From contig NC_067206.1 of assembly GCF_026262505.1 (NCBI RefSeq), positions 19,985,319 to 20,049,318 on the forward strand: DNA of 64,000 nt, written 5' to 3'. The notes under the pieces are model-generated. The model had not been told where the DNA came from. It did not search any database and was given only the letters and a program-made list of their open reading frames with translations. Both the position numbers and the translations under genes were made by a program. This stretch comes from Trichomonas vaginalis G3. Taxonomy: Eukaryota > Parabasalia > Trichomonadida > Trichomonadidae. Below, one piece after another: positions 17,030-26,742 of this stretch (positions within the stretch are counted from its first letter, which is position 1; each line of letters begins with the position of its first letter).

Positions 17030-18411
17030 GCATTTCTATACCATGCGTAAACTGTCATGTAAGGTGGCATGTAGTCTTTACTTTGTCCCGTTGTTTGCGT
17101 ATACCCTGAAACGCGATGTGTATGGTTTCCATCTCCCTGAGTGTTACCCCAGAAACAATTTATAGCAAACTGAACGTCGTCTTTAACATCATATCCTTTA
17201 CCTTTTTTCATTGCTGACCAATCCCAAAATTTATGCTTATGCCAACCTGCTTGAGATGTACTTAAATCTATGTAGTGACTGTGTGCAGGTAAGTTTTCAC
17301 CTGAAATCGTTTTACTTCCACCTGTTTCCTTTGAAGAGTTTGCACAATACAAAAACCTGTCGACTATTTGAGTCCAAGTTCCAAAACCAAGTACTACTTC
17401 TGGTCTGGTAGAGTTCATTGACGTATAAATAGAGCCTATAGGATATAATGTTTGAAGTATTTCTGTCTTTAATGTTTGAAGCTCTGTTTTGTCTGCTTTC
17501 TTATCTAACATTGCGGGTAGTTCATATGCTTCAAAGTTTCTGGCATGACTTTCAATGTTCCTGCAACTCTTATCTAAATTGTTAAGAGTATCTTTTACGC
17601 TTGTACTCGGATTTTCTAATGGTGCACTTGAACCAAGGTCAAAGTTCAATATTATATCATCTGCTGTAAAAGTTGTAAAACTTGTATGTGTATGAGTCTT
17701 ATTTGCTTTCTTCTCTAACTCATCGTTAACATATGTTTTATCCGCTTTAAGGTCTAAACATCCTGAAACCCATCCTGTATCGGCTTTAGTTTTTAAAATC
17801 TTCGATGTCCGTTCATGGTACCATTCAACCCTTTCTTTCATTTCGTTATCTTTTTCATCCACATATTCCTTATCTGCCTTCTTCTCTAACGCACTAGCCA
17901 CACATTCCTTATCCGCTTTCTTTTCAAGGCTAACGTTTAAGTCTGTTATTTCAGATATAGAATGTGTATGAGTCTTTTTAGAATATTCTTTGTCAGCTCT
18001 TGTCACTTCACTTGACATTTTATTGTCAACATATGTTTTGTCTGCTAGTTCAGGATGAGTATGTTCTTTTGTTGCATAAGCTTTGTTAGCTCTTTCTTCT
18101 TCTTTTGCTATTGCATCGTCTACATATTCTTTGTCAGCTTTGTTGTCAACATCTGCTTTCAAAAGAAGTTCAGATATAGGTTTCTCGTTTAAAGTTCCTT
18201 TTGTTGGATTTATACAGACAGTATGGTTCTTATTGTCTTGAAACAGAAACTCATCTGTCATTGGGTTTAATGTCAGTTTTAAGTTTCCTTCTTTCAATGA
18301 CTCAGATATCTTAGAATAGTTTGAAAAGTTTGTTGTGTTCTTATTTAGAGCTTGCATAATGAGTTGTCGGTTGTGTTGTATTTCTCTCATAGACGCTGTT
18401 TCTTTCGACAT
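17026..18411 (-). CDS. phage-like fibre protein with tail-collar C-terminus
   Basis: 461 residues. The middle (~80-300) is built of repeats around KADKEYVD and THTH, as in phage fibre shafts. The C-terminal ~130 residues start with PIGSIYTSMNSTRPEVVLGF and GTWTQIVDRFLYC, continue with NLPAHSH and further H-x-H pairs, and end MPPYMTVYAWYR. This is the layout of phage T4 gp10/gp12-type collar and baseplate domains in which His pairs bind metal. It probably forms a trimeric receptor-binding spike. The homologue in Maverick B is 43269-48237. Divergent from P1 by 18 bp. Confidence 0.8.
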   Translation of the reverse strand: MSKETASMREIQHNRQLIMQALNKNTTNFSNYSKISESLKEGNLKLTLNPMTDEFLFQDNKNHTVCINPTKGTLNEKPISELLLKADVDNKADKEYVDDAIAKEEERANKAYATKEHTHPELADKTYVDNKMSSEVTRADKEYSKKTHTHSISEITDLNVSLEKKADKECVASALEKKADKEYVDEKDNEMKERVEWYHERTSKILKTKADTGWVSGCLDLKADKTYVNDELEKKANKTHTHTSFTTFTADDIILNFDLGSSAPLENPSTSVKDTLNNLDKSCRNIESHARNFEAYELPAMLDKKADKTELQTLKTEILQTLYPIGSIYTSMNSTRPEVVLGFGTWTQIVDRFLYCANSSKETGGSKTISGENLPAHSHYIDLSTSQAGWHKHKFWDWSAMKKGKGYDVKDDVQFAINCFWGNTQGDGNHTHRVSGYTQTTGQSKDYMPPYMTVYAWYRNA

Positions 18412-18429
18412 TTTTATTCTAGATAAAAT

Positions 18430-19278
18430 ATGCTTTCAATAGAAAAAGAAACTTCTAGAGTTGCTACAACTAAACCATTAGATGAACTTTTTACCAATGT
18501 CGGTCAAAAGTTTGAGACAGAGACCGTAAAGCATGAAGGCTATCGTTTTGACTACCCGTTAAGATGGTTAAGAGACCCATCTGTCACAAAAGCTATTGGC
18601 TTTCGTAGAATGAAGTTCATTTCAGAAGCCATACATGGTTTCCCATTTACGGTCGGTTTTGAAGTTCGATACTATAACAAAGAAAAACGTATGTATGAGA
18701 AATTTGAACAGGGAAAACTTTTACAAGTGAATTTGCTTGTAAACTTAGAAACAACTCTTCAAGCTTTTCAAGAAAAAATAAACGATATCTATCTCGAATA
18801 TGCAAAACAGTACAACATTGACGAAGGAGAGTACCATCTCGATATTATATATGACAGGAAAAATGCAACTGTTAAAATCAATAGAATAGAAGACCTTGGA
18901 GAAAACGTTTATATTTCTACAAAATATAACAACTTGGCATGGTATAGATTTTTGAGGATGTTAAATCAGCCTGCAGCATATCCAGTACACCCAGACTTTT
19001 ATGAAGTCGAAAACCCTAATGGAACATATGAAAATGTTTTCGACCCAGCTGCTATTATTGTTCATGCTTCATTTTCTGGTGCGCAAAACTCTTTCTTATG
19101 CTTGGCAAATGACTTTTACGAAAAACCTACAAAGCTATATGAACCACCAAGTGGAAGTATTTCAGACTTTCAAGTATGGTTTACTACAGATGGAAGAAAA
19201 AGAATAATTCCATTATACCATGCGTTTTACTTAGAACTTAGTTTCATATACAACTACTATCGAACGGTAAAAATATAA
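18430..19278 (+). CDS. minor capsid-like protein P1 (penton candidate), Maverick A
   Basis: 282 residues, intact, start preceded by TCTAGATAAA. The N-terminal part has YRFDYPLRWLRD...KAIGFRRMKFI. The C-terminal part is beta-rich, with ISDFQVWFTTDGRKRIIPLY and FYLELSF. Both regions correspond to broken genes in Maverick B (39386-40268: YTYEYPRHWVE, LPKDGKDGLIIEMIL) and C (33790-34629: LPIDWS, LPEDGKDVFFLEARL). The final D/DG then hydrophobic beta strands fit a single jelly-roll penton protein. The role is inferred. Confidence 0.6.
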   Translation: MLSIEKETSRVATTKPLDELFTNVGQKFETETVKHEGYRFDYPLRWLRDPSVTKAIGFRRMKFISEAIHGFPFTVGFEVRYYNKEKRMYEKFEQGKLLQVNLLVNLETTLQAFQEKINDIYLEYAKQYNIDEGEYHLDIIYDRKNATVKINRIEDLGENVYISTKYNNLAWYRFLRMLNQPAAYPVHPDFYEVENPNGTYENVFDPAAIIVHASFSGAQNSFLCLANDFYEKPTKLYEPPSGSISDFQVWFTTDGRKRIIPLYHAFYLELSFIYNYYRTVKI

Positions 19279-19281
19279 TTT

Positions 19282-19524
19282 TTAATACGGTTGAGGTGTT
19301 GGATTTGGTTGCCAACTAGACTGTGGTGCAGGTTCAGGCTGTTGTATAACAGGAGCTTGTTCTTCTGGTTCAGGGTCTTTAGGTATAATACCAACGAACT
19401 GACCTACTCTTTTACCAATATTTTTGACTCCGTTCCAAATTCCTCTTCCTACGGTTTTTATTCCATTCCATATACCTCTTCCAACATTTCGAAAGAAGTT
19501 TCCTATCTTACTGAAGAAACCCAT
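19282..19524 (-). CDS. small amphipathic, probably membrane-active virion peptide (80 aa)
   Basis: The first ~45 residues (MGFFSKIGNFFRNVGRGIW, then a repeat NGIKTVGRGIW / NGVKNIGKRVG) form regularly spaced aromatic, Gly and Lys/Arg positions. This is the pattern of a membrane-binding amphipathic helix. The rest is Pro/Gln-rich. It starts with MGFF, like the MGLF of 15651-16052, hinting at two related lytic or endosome-escape peptides in one element. It ends 4 bases from the convergent P1 stop. Function is inferred from character only. Confidence 0.55.
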   Translation of the reverse strand: MGFFSKIGNFFRNVGRGIWNGIKTVGRGIWNGVKNIGKRVGQFVGIIPKDPEPEEQAPVIQQPEPAPQSSWQPNPTPQPY

Positions 19525-19542
19525 TTTACTATATGTAAAAAT

Positions 19543-19905
19543 CTAATGTCCGCCTAGTCTCTTACGTTTCCTTCTGAGTTCCATAGCATTCTTTAACTGG
19601 AGCTCATACATTCTGTTTCTCCTCTGGTAGAAAACATATTCTGGGTCAACTCCTGTGTTCGCGTCATCTGCATAAAGTTGTTTATATCCCACTTCAGGGT
19701 TTGTATAAAACTCTTTCCATCTCATATTTGCATACCATGGTGGCAAACCTAACGCAGCGTCATTTGACATGGCAGTTTGCATTTGTACATCTGTTGGCAC
19801 TTGACCATAGTTTGCCATTGCAGTTTGTATTCTAACTTCATTTGGAATATTCTCTGGGTTTGGTTGTCCAGGTTGCTGTGCATTCGCTAAGTTCTGTGCG
19901 TCCAT
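19543..19905 (-). CDS. Maverick A protein, 120 aa, basic C-terminus
   Basis: Intact; ATG follows TAATATTAA-like leader (catttaatatt on the plus strand), also used at 39385 and 42514. Asn/Gln/Pro-rich start with a doubled motif (IQTAMANYGQVPTDV / MQTAMSNDAALG), an aromatic middle (PPWYANMRWKEFYTNP) and a basic helical end (ELRRKRKRLGGH). No family recognised. The Lys/Arg end could bind DNA or the capsid interior. Confidence 0.55.
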   Translation of the reverse strand: MDAQNLANAQQPGQPNPENIPNEVRIQTAMANYGQVPTDVQMQTAMSNDAALGLPPWYANMRWKEFYTNPEVGYKQLYADDANTGVDPEYVFYQRRNRMYELQLKNAMELRRKRKRLGGH

Positions 19906-19928
19906 TTAATATTAGATAAAAATATCTC

Positions 19929-20060
19929 TTACGAGTACATATGCTGAACATTTGCAGGCATTGGTTCATCTTCATATTCTCTGTACTTTTCTGCCACGTC
20001 AAATAAATAAATGACACAATGGAAAAAACCTAAAACAAGTAGTCCTATTTCAAACCACAT
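19929..20060 (-). CDS. 43-aa single-pass membrane microprotein
   Basis: Reading from ATG 20060: a short start, the hydrophobic segment IGLLVLGFFHCVIYLF (one membrane span), then an acidic tail ending in VQHMYS. It overlaps the methyltransferase stop (20045) by 16 bases and lies in the same direction, as a translationally close pair. Small membrane proteins in virus-like elements can act in membrane remodelling, but no specific role can be given. Confidence 0.5.
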   Translation of the reverse strand: MWFEIGLLVLGFFHCVIYLFDVAEKYREYEDEPMPANVQHMYS

Positions 20061-20863
20061 TTACTTACTAATAAAATTTCTTTGTTATGACACTTTCTCC
20101 GGTTTATAGGACCTCTCTCATATTCTATCTTGTCATATCTAAACTCATAGTCATGTATGTCCTCTAACCATCTCATAACGGTTTCCAAACCACTTTTATC
20201 GGATGTAAAGTAAAAGCATGGATGGTTATGTATAACGTCTAAAGTTTCTAAAGAGTCTCTCAAAGTCCAGTCTACTTGGTATTGAAAATCCCATGTGTTA
20301 TAGAACGGCGGGTCCACTATAAAGAAAACATTTTCCTTGTCTTTATATTTTTCATACAACTCTGTCCAATGACATCTCACAAACTCTATACCCTCAATAT
20401 ATTTTTCTATGTCCTCTTTGAAAACATTTGTATAGTTAAGATATAAAACTTTTGACATAAGTGTTTCAATGTCATGAACTCTTATAGCACCACTATATAA
20501 TAGTCTAGCAGATATACTATCCCAGTCTATATATTCTGCTTTTTTCAAAACCTCTCTCACAATATTTTTCTTATCTAATGGTATACGTTCCATCTTACCT
20601 ATAGGTATCTTTTCTTTTAACTCACTCAATATTTTGTTTGTGTCTGGTATATGTTTGAGACGGTTCATATAGTTGTCGAAGTCATTGCATATAATCTTTG
20701 AGTCAGGAAATATTGTATGGCACAAATGGGATATATAGAAACTTCCACCGAACAAGTCTACAAATGTTAGACCATTCGGTAGTTTCTTAAGTTCTCTCAA
20801 TAGAATATCTTTACATCTACTCTTATTTCCAAAGAAGGGTAACGGTGGTTTTGTAAAATTCAT
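20045..20863 (-). CDS. D12-class (Dam-like) adenine-N6 DNA methyltransferase
   Basis: I start at ATG 20863 (272 residues); the frame continues upstream through non-coding sequence. The order of motifs is that of D12/Dam enzymes: PLPFFGNKSR near the N-terminus, the SAM-binding FVDLFGGSF (~40), and the catalytic VDPPFYNT (DPPY class, ~190) followed by FYFTSDKSGL. It should transfer a methyl group from SAM to adenine N6 in a short recognition site. Adenine methylation is reported to be abundant in T. vaginalis DNA. It is the last Maverick A gene before repeat DNA. Confidence 0.85.
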   Translation of the reverse strand: MNFTKPPLPFFGNKSRCKDILLRELKKLPNGLTFVDLFGGSFYISHLCHTIFPDSKIICNDFDNYMNRLKHIPDTNKILSELKEKIPIGKMERIPLDKKNIVREVLKKAEYIDWDSISARLLYSGAIRVHDIETLMSKVLYLNYTNVFKEDIEKYIEGIEFVRCHWTELYEKYKDKENVFFIVDPPFYNTWDFQYQVDWTLRDSLETLDVIHNHPCFYFTSDKSGLETVMRWLEDIHDYEFRYDKIEYERGPINRRKCHNKEILLVSKCGLK

Positions 20864-21239
20864 TTTATATATATAATAAAAATGTTTTTTCCTGAAAAGT
20901 GACAGAAAAGGCTTCTCAAAGTATACTTCCTTGGAACGCCTGTAACTTTTCCTGTAGCGACGATAGACCCTTACTTGTCCGGACAAAGTTATACTAAACA
21001 TCTTCAGGGCTAGAAGGGGCGCAGCCCCTGGAAGCCCCACTACCTTTTTTTTTTTAATTTGGATTATAAATAAATAGGCTAATACAATATTTAAAAATGA
21101 GAAAAAATAACTTTTCAAAGAACTTTTCATAATCTCAAAGAAAATTTTTTATTCAATAATTATATAAATTAATTAACATTCATAATGAAATTGGATTTTT
21201 TTATAAAAAATTGGTCCTACTTAACTTTTTGAGAGAATT
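20864..21239. other. Maverick A outer edge, no gene
   Basis: A/T-rich stretch with a cctgaaaagtgacag word, a GC-rich palindrome (ggggcgcagcccc at 21008) and a poly-T tract. It probably contains the end of Maverick A. The matching terminal repeat would lie left of the window, so the exact edge cannot be fixed. Confidence 0.4.
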
Positions 21240-22556
21240 TGGCTTTCTCGTAAACGAAAAAGGGATTTGACGGAGTCAAATCCCCGCTCACAAAAAGTGG
21301 ACTTTACATGTCAAATTTTATATGCATGTAATGTCCACTTTTATGAGTTTTAGGAAGGAATTGGAAGCCATGAGTTACTGACATTGCATCAGTATCTCAT
21401 AGCCTCCAATTCCTTCAAAAAATGGGAGAAACTTTGTCCGAATAGTTTAACATTCGGACAAAGTTTCTCCCATTTTAAGAAGGAATTGGAGGGTAAGAGA
21501 TATACCATATGAATGTATATCTCTTACCCTCCAATTCCTTCTAGAAAGTGTCCAAACTTTGGGTTAATTGCAAAGTATTAACCCAAAGTTTGGACACTTT
21601 CAAGTGGAGATGGAAGGCTTTGGGGTATATATTAATACAATATACCTCAAAGCCTTCCATCTCCACTACAAATGGGAGAAACTTTGTCCGAATAGTTTAA
21701 CATTCGGACAAAGTTTCTCCCATATTTCAATGTAATTGCTACCTGTGAGGTACTGACTTGAAGTCAGTGCTTCACAGGTAGCAATATCCAAAAATTTAAA
21801 AACATTTTATCAGTTCGTTAGAGAACTAGAGCCTCCTAGGTACTGAACCAGAATCAGTGCCTAGGGGACTCTAGTGATCTATATAAATCTGAGAAACTTT
21901 GAGGAAATTGTTCGACATTTCCTCAAAGTTTCTCAGCAATTTAGCGAGGAATGTTCGTTATCGTGTAGATATTTATAATATATACATAATAACAAACATT
22001 CCCCGCTAAAAGATGTAAAATCTTATAAGAAATAATTGCAAAAGAATAACAAATTGCAACAAATTTTATATGAAACTGAACCTTATGAGGTAGTGATTCA
22101 AGATCACCGCCTCATAAGATTCAGTTTCAATCTCAAGTATCTCAAAAGTAAGGCTCTATTTTTTGCCATGTAAAGTGTCACTTTTCCTGTCCAAATGATA
22201 AGTTATTCAGAGAAAGTTTCCCAGCTATCAAGAGGGAATTGTTCCTTATGAGGTATATAGTTATAATGTATACCTCATAAGGAACAATTCCCTCCTTAAA
22301 ACGAGAAAACTTGTTCGAAATTGTTTATCATTTCGAACAAGTTTTCTCGTTTTTAATAAGAAACTAAAGGCTATGAGGCACTGATTATATATTAGTGCCT
22401 CACAGCCTTTAGTTTCTAATAGATAGCTGGGAAACTTTCTCCAAATGATAAGTTATTCAGAGAAAGTTTCCCAGCTATCAAGAGGGAATTGTTCCTTATG
22501 AGGTATATAGTTATAATGTATACCTCATAAGGAACAATTCCCTCATTAAAATCGTA
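21240..22556. repeat. array of about 17 near-perfect hairpins
   Basis: Consecutive inverted repeats with arms of about 20-28 bp and loops of about 6-12 bp follow each other with spacers of only a few bases. Examples are arms gggagaaactttgtccgaa/ttcggacaaagtttctccc (twice), aaggaattggagggtaagag and agtggagatggaaggctttg. Sub-blocks are repeated (22203-22300 against 22440-22545). The same arm words recur in arrays at 44.7-45.7, 55.5, 56.5, 57.4, 60.4, 61.8, 62.3 and 63.8 kb. No ORF. The left edge (gggatttgacg..gtcaaatcccc) recurs inverted at 56822-56850. Confidence 0.9.
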
Positions 22557-22963
22557 GATATTTTTTACTTATTACTCATGCTTTCAAAATCACAATCCTC
22601 TGAAAAGTTATTTTTTATTAAGAATTTAGAATTTTGATAAATACCTTTTTTCAATTTGATATAATACTTATATATTTTCAAAAAGACATTTTGAAAAGAT
22701 ATCTCAAAAGTTCTCTGAAAACCTATTTTTGATTAATTTTGAGAAATATCCGTATTAAATTAATCAATAAATTCATTCAACACTACTTTAATTTTTAAAT
22801 TCAAAAAATTATATGTGCTTCTTAAAATGTCTCACAAAAATTTTATTATAAAATTATATACAATATTAAAAATCCCACAACATTTTTTACTTTACATAAT
22901 CGTACTTCCTCGACGATTAATTTCCCCTCAATTCCTATCGTTGACCGAACTTAGCATGCAACA
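22557..22963. other. AT-rich spacer, nothing recognised
   Basis: Very A/T-rich DNA without ORFs or repeats beyond short runs. A gaaaagttatttttt word resembles, in inverse, the sequence left of the hairpin array (21095-21115) and may mark the array element's end. Confidence 0.5.
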
Positions 22964-23812
22964 ATTTTCTAATATATAACTATTTTATATAAAAATCAAA
23001 TTCAATGATCTTAAAAGCGAAGGATAAACCTCAAAATTTACGAATATAATGAGTGGGAATATAATGCTTATCTATCATAAAACCATATGAAATATTAATT
23101 TTTGCTTTACGCCTAATTTTTGACGACAATTAGCAAAAAATGTTAAATGTTAACACTCAGTCCATTTGAATATGAAAAATAAAATTGACTTTGATTAAAT
23201 GTTTTTATTTATCATGCAATTCTTCTTGCGACCAAAGATTTGAATAAAATTTCAAAAAATAAGATAGCTTAAAAAATAATATACGGTAGTGTTTACTAAT
23301 AGATGAATAGTATATAAATTCTATTAAAATGGATTTGATCCAAAAAAATATAAAACCAAAAATAATTGTTATAATTTAAATGAAGAAGTAATTTAAAACG
23401 ATTTTATTTATGATCAAATTTTATATATTTTTTTGGATCAAATCCATTTTAATAGAATTTATATACTATTCATCTATTAGTAAACACTACCGTATATTAT
23501 TTTTAAGCTATCTTATTTTTTGAACTTTTATTCAAATCTTTGGTCGCAAGAAGAATTGCATGATAAATAAAAACATTTAATCAAAGTCAATTTTATTTTT
23601 CATATTCAAATGGACTGAGTGTTAACATTTAACATTTTTTGCTAATTGTCGTCAAAAATTAGGCGTAAAGCAAAAATTGATATTTCATATGGTTTTATGA
23701 TAGATAAGCATTATATTCCCACTCATTATATTCGTAAATTTTGAGGTTTATCCTTCGCTTTTAAGATCATTGAATTTGATTTTTATATAAAATAGTTATA
23801 TATTAGAAAATA
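22964..23812. repeat. giant palindrome F1 (fold-back element, ~849 bp)
   Basis: The two halves are near-exact reverse complements of about 395 bp, from ttttctaatatataac at the left to gttatatattagaaaa at the right, with ~60 bp in the centre. A second copy lies at 29723-30643. Arms include gacgacaattagc and ctcagtccatttgaat. No coding capacity. Confidence 0.9.
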
Positions 23813-24018
23813 ATATGAGTTTATGTGATATTATTTTTCAGAAGATTTCATTCTATATGCCTATGAAAAGTACTCTCAAAACTAACTTTTTCCTAATTAT
23901 AATTAAATCTAGAATATTGTATTATGCTTAGTATTATTTCATTTTTCTCATTCAATTTAGAATTTACAAATGTCAAAAAATTGAGAGCTGTCACTTTTGA
24001 TGAATTTCTCTTTATTAC
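23813..24018. repeat. inverted repeat partner of 29562-29761
   Basis: This ~205-bp flank of F1 is the reverse complement of the left flank of F2. It includes the word gtcacttttgatgaatttct, which occurs a third time at 30774. Together with the palindromes it makes ~1.05-kb inverted repeats bracketing 24.0-29.6 kb. Confidence 0.8.
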
Positions 24019-24028
24019 AAAAGATTTG

Positions 24029-24829
24029 ATGAGTGCGGGAGCGCATTTGTTAATGAACCAAACTTACCGTGAACAAAATTTTGATCGTCTTGTGTCAGAA
24101 TGCAGACTTGATAATTCAGGAGCAAATATGGCAAATGTCGAGGAGATGCCAGAAGATATTAAGTCCCAATATATATTCACAGATGAAGATATTGCCAGTA
24201 TTACGACCGATCTTATGTATTTAGTTGGTTGGCACGAAGATCAGGTATTTTCAGTTTGGGGAAGATTAATAAAATACAATCACACACAACCATTAAGTGT
24301 TTTTGAACCTTACAGCAAAGATTTTCCGCGTAATGGAGTGGAAAATTTAAGACAAAAACTGGATCAAATTATTGAAATAAAAGCTCCAGTTCCTTTTTCA
24401 GAAAATAGGGGCTATTGCCCATCTCAAGCATACGAAACACAGTTACAAAAAGTGCCGATGGCCAAAACACCTCTTTATGAGAATTTCAATGACATACTAC
24501 AATTCGCAAACTCAAATTCCTCTTCTTCTACAGAAAACTCTACAACTACAGATTCTACATCTCAAGGAATTCAATCTCAAAATTCAAATTTTCCAAATGA
24601 AAATTTGGAAAATTCCCAAAATGCAGAATCAACTGATGATTTTCAATCATTAATAACGCCAATACAAGAAGATCATTTTCCTTCTGCCAACGAACTAAAA
24701 CAAGGGTTTGATATTGCCCATGATGTTTTAATTAGTCCGCCACCTGAGAATCAACATCCAGAAATTGATGAAGAAGAGACACAAAAAGCAATTTATCTAT
24801 TACAAAACTTAGACTTTCCTAAGAAATAA
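24029..24829 (+). CDS. cellular-looking protein of unknown function, possibly 5'-truncated
   Basis: The frame is open from 23924, but the first ~31 codons lie in the transposon inverted repeat, so I use ATG 24029 (266 residues). The N-terminal ~120 residues are folded and charged (QYIFTDEDIASITTDLMY, GWHEDQVFSVWGRLIKY). The rest is a Ser/Thr/Asn/Gln-rich linker and an acidic end. Codon use and style differ from Maverick genes. The junction at 24018 suggests the repeat cut off the original 5' end, so this may be a host gene remnant. No family recognised. Confidence 0.45.
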   Translation: MSAGAHLLMNQTYREQNFDRLVSECRLDNSGANMANVEEMPEDIKSQYIFTDEDIASITTDLMYLVGWHEDQVFSVWGRLIKYNHTQPLSVFEPYSKDFPRNGVENLRQKLDQIIEIKAPVPFSENRGYCPSQAYETQLQKVPMAKTPLYENFNDILQFANSNSSSSTENSTTTDSTSQGIQSQNSNFPNENLENSQNAESTDDFQSLITPIQEDHFPSANELKQGFDIAHDVLISPPPENQHPEIDEEETQKAIYLLQNLDFPKK

Positions 24830-25316
24830 AATTATTTAATTTATTTTTGTTTGTTTTTTAATTAAACATGTATATGTATTAACATTTCCTTTTTTAATAC
24901 CTTTCCAACTTCTATTAGTAACAAACACATAACTAATTTGAAGATTTAGCGTTATGAAGAAGTATCCAAGTAATAACGTCAATAATGCATTTGCGATAGG
25001 ATATAATTGCACCAAAGGTTAAAACTTGTATAAAGAATGAAAAATGAAATTTAATATAATTTTTTTCGAAAAAAATCCATGCTTGGCTAGATTTTCATAG
25101 TTATTGAATATGCATTACTGACATCTTGTAAAAGATGCCGATCAAGGCTTTCAAGATTGCTAAATTTCTCGATTAAAATTTACATTTTTTTATTTGTGTT
25201 TAATTACATTTTACAGTTTGCAGACTTACATAAAATCCGCAACATAGTGGTTATTTAATATTTGCCCCACAGTATTGTAGTTTGAAATTTACGATAAGAT
25301 TATAATTGATAAAGTA
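24830..25316. other. intergenic, nothing recognised
   Basis: AT-rich sequence with short or interrupted frames only. It contains the left target copy (aggttttgtc, 25317-25326) of the MULE-like element at its end. Confidence 0.5.
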
Positions 25317-25538
25317 AGGTTTTGTCGAGTGGGGGACAAACTCGCCCATTGTCACTTTTTCATTAACCTTAAACTTGTAATTTTCATTATTTTTAATTAA
25401 CCTTATTTCTTTCCCAATTCCTGATTTATTTTATTCACTTACTATTAAAAGTCACATTTTAATAAAATATAATAATTTATTTATAGCATTTTTTACTATA
25501 CTGTAATAAAAAATTAATTATAATAAATTAAATGTTTA

Positions 25539-25895
25539 TTAAATCAAATGTTTTCTTTGCAATAATATTTTTAATGTTGAGTAAACAATGTTGGGATCAA
25601 GTGTATCATTTTTCAGACCTTTCTGAACAGCTTCAAGCATACTGATGCATTCGACTTTTTTAAATTGTGTCATTTCTTCGAAATCTCTTGTGACTTTTTT
25701 GATAACTTTAACACTTCTCTCTGAATCCAGACCTTTAATTTGCAACTTAATCAGGAATGAAGGAACAACACTGGAATATAACTCGATGACAAGTTCATCG
25801 AGTCGAAGATTTGGTTGTACACCACTTGTATGTGCCGGATACCATTGTGTCAAATTTTTTCTGAAATTAACTTTAAAAGTACTAAGTAAGATCAT
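25539..25895 (-). CDS. ORF carried by MULE-like copy 1, possibly a captured gene fragment
   Basis: The first ATG in the open frame is at 25895 (118 residues). The first ~25 residues come from the 121-bp repeat. The rest (VQPNLRLDELVIELYSS, IKLQIKGLDSERSVKVIKK, SMLEAVQKGLKNDTL) reads as part of an alpha/beta protein and ends at a normal stop. The same protein is conserved in copy 2 (35627-35983), so the frame has been kept. No family recognised. It may be a host gene fragment captured by the element. Confidence 0.45.
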   Translation of the reverse strand: MILLSTFKVNFRKNLTQWYPAHTSGVQPNLRLDELVIELYSSVVPSFLIKLQIKGLDSERSVKVIKKVTRDFEEMTQFKKVECISMLEAVQKGLKNDTLDPNIVYSTLKILLQRKHLI

Positions 25896-26742
25896 GAGAT
25901 ATAGCAATATATGTTTAAACCAACTTATATTTTGGTTGTACACCACTTGTATGTGCCGGATACCATTGTGTCAAATTTTTTCTGAAATTAACTTTAAAAG
26001 TACTAAGTAAGATCATGAGATATAGCAATATATGTTTAAACCAACTTATATTTTGGTTGTACACCACTTGTATGTGCCGGATACCATTGTGTCAAATTTT
26101 TTCTGAAATTAACTTTAAAAGTACTAAGTAAGATCATGAGATATAGCAATATATGTTTAAACTAACTTATATTTTGGTTGTACACCACTTGTATGTGCCG
26201 GATACCATTGTGTCAAATTTTTTCTGAAATTAACTTTAAAAGTACTAAGTAAGATCATGAGATATAGCAATATATGTTTAAACCAACTTATATTTTGGTT
26301 GTACACCACTTGTATGTGCCGGATACCATTGTGTCAAATTTTTTCTGAAATTAACTTTAAAAGTACTAAGTAAGATCATGAGATATAGCAATATATGTTT
26401 AAACCAACTTATATTTTGGTTGTACACCACTTGTATGTGCCGGATACCATTGTGTCAAATTTTTTCTGAAATTAACTTTAAAAGTACTAAGTAAGATCAT
26501 GAGATATAGCAATATATGTTTAAACCAACTTATATTTTGGTTGTACACCACTTGTATGTGCCGGATACCATTGTGTCAAATTTTTTCTGAAATTAACTTT
26601 AAAAGTACTAAGTAAGATCATGAGATATAGCAATATATGTTTAAACCAACTTATATTTTGGTTGTACACCACTTGTATGTGCCGGATACCATTGTGTCAA
26701 ATTTTTTCTGATATTAACTTTAAAAGTACTAAGTAAGATCAT
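25811..26742. repeat. 121-bp tandem repeat, about 8 units
   Basis: Units run from ttggttgtacaccacttgta through gataccattgtgtcaaattt to the next unit with a constant 121-bp step (for example 25931, 26052, 26173, 26294). Copies are almost identical apart from single changes such as aaactaac at 26160. Copy 2 of the element has three units, so the array length varies between insertions. Confidence 0.9.

Noticed and set aside
21240-22556. CRISPR-like regular array
   Set aside because: Units are different perfect hairpins with tiny spacers, not identical direct repeats separated by unique spacers, and the sequence is eukaryotic.
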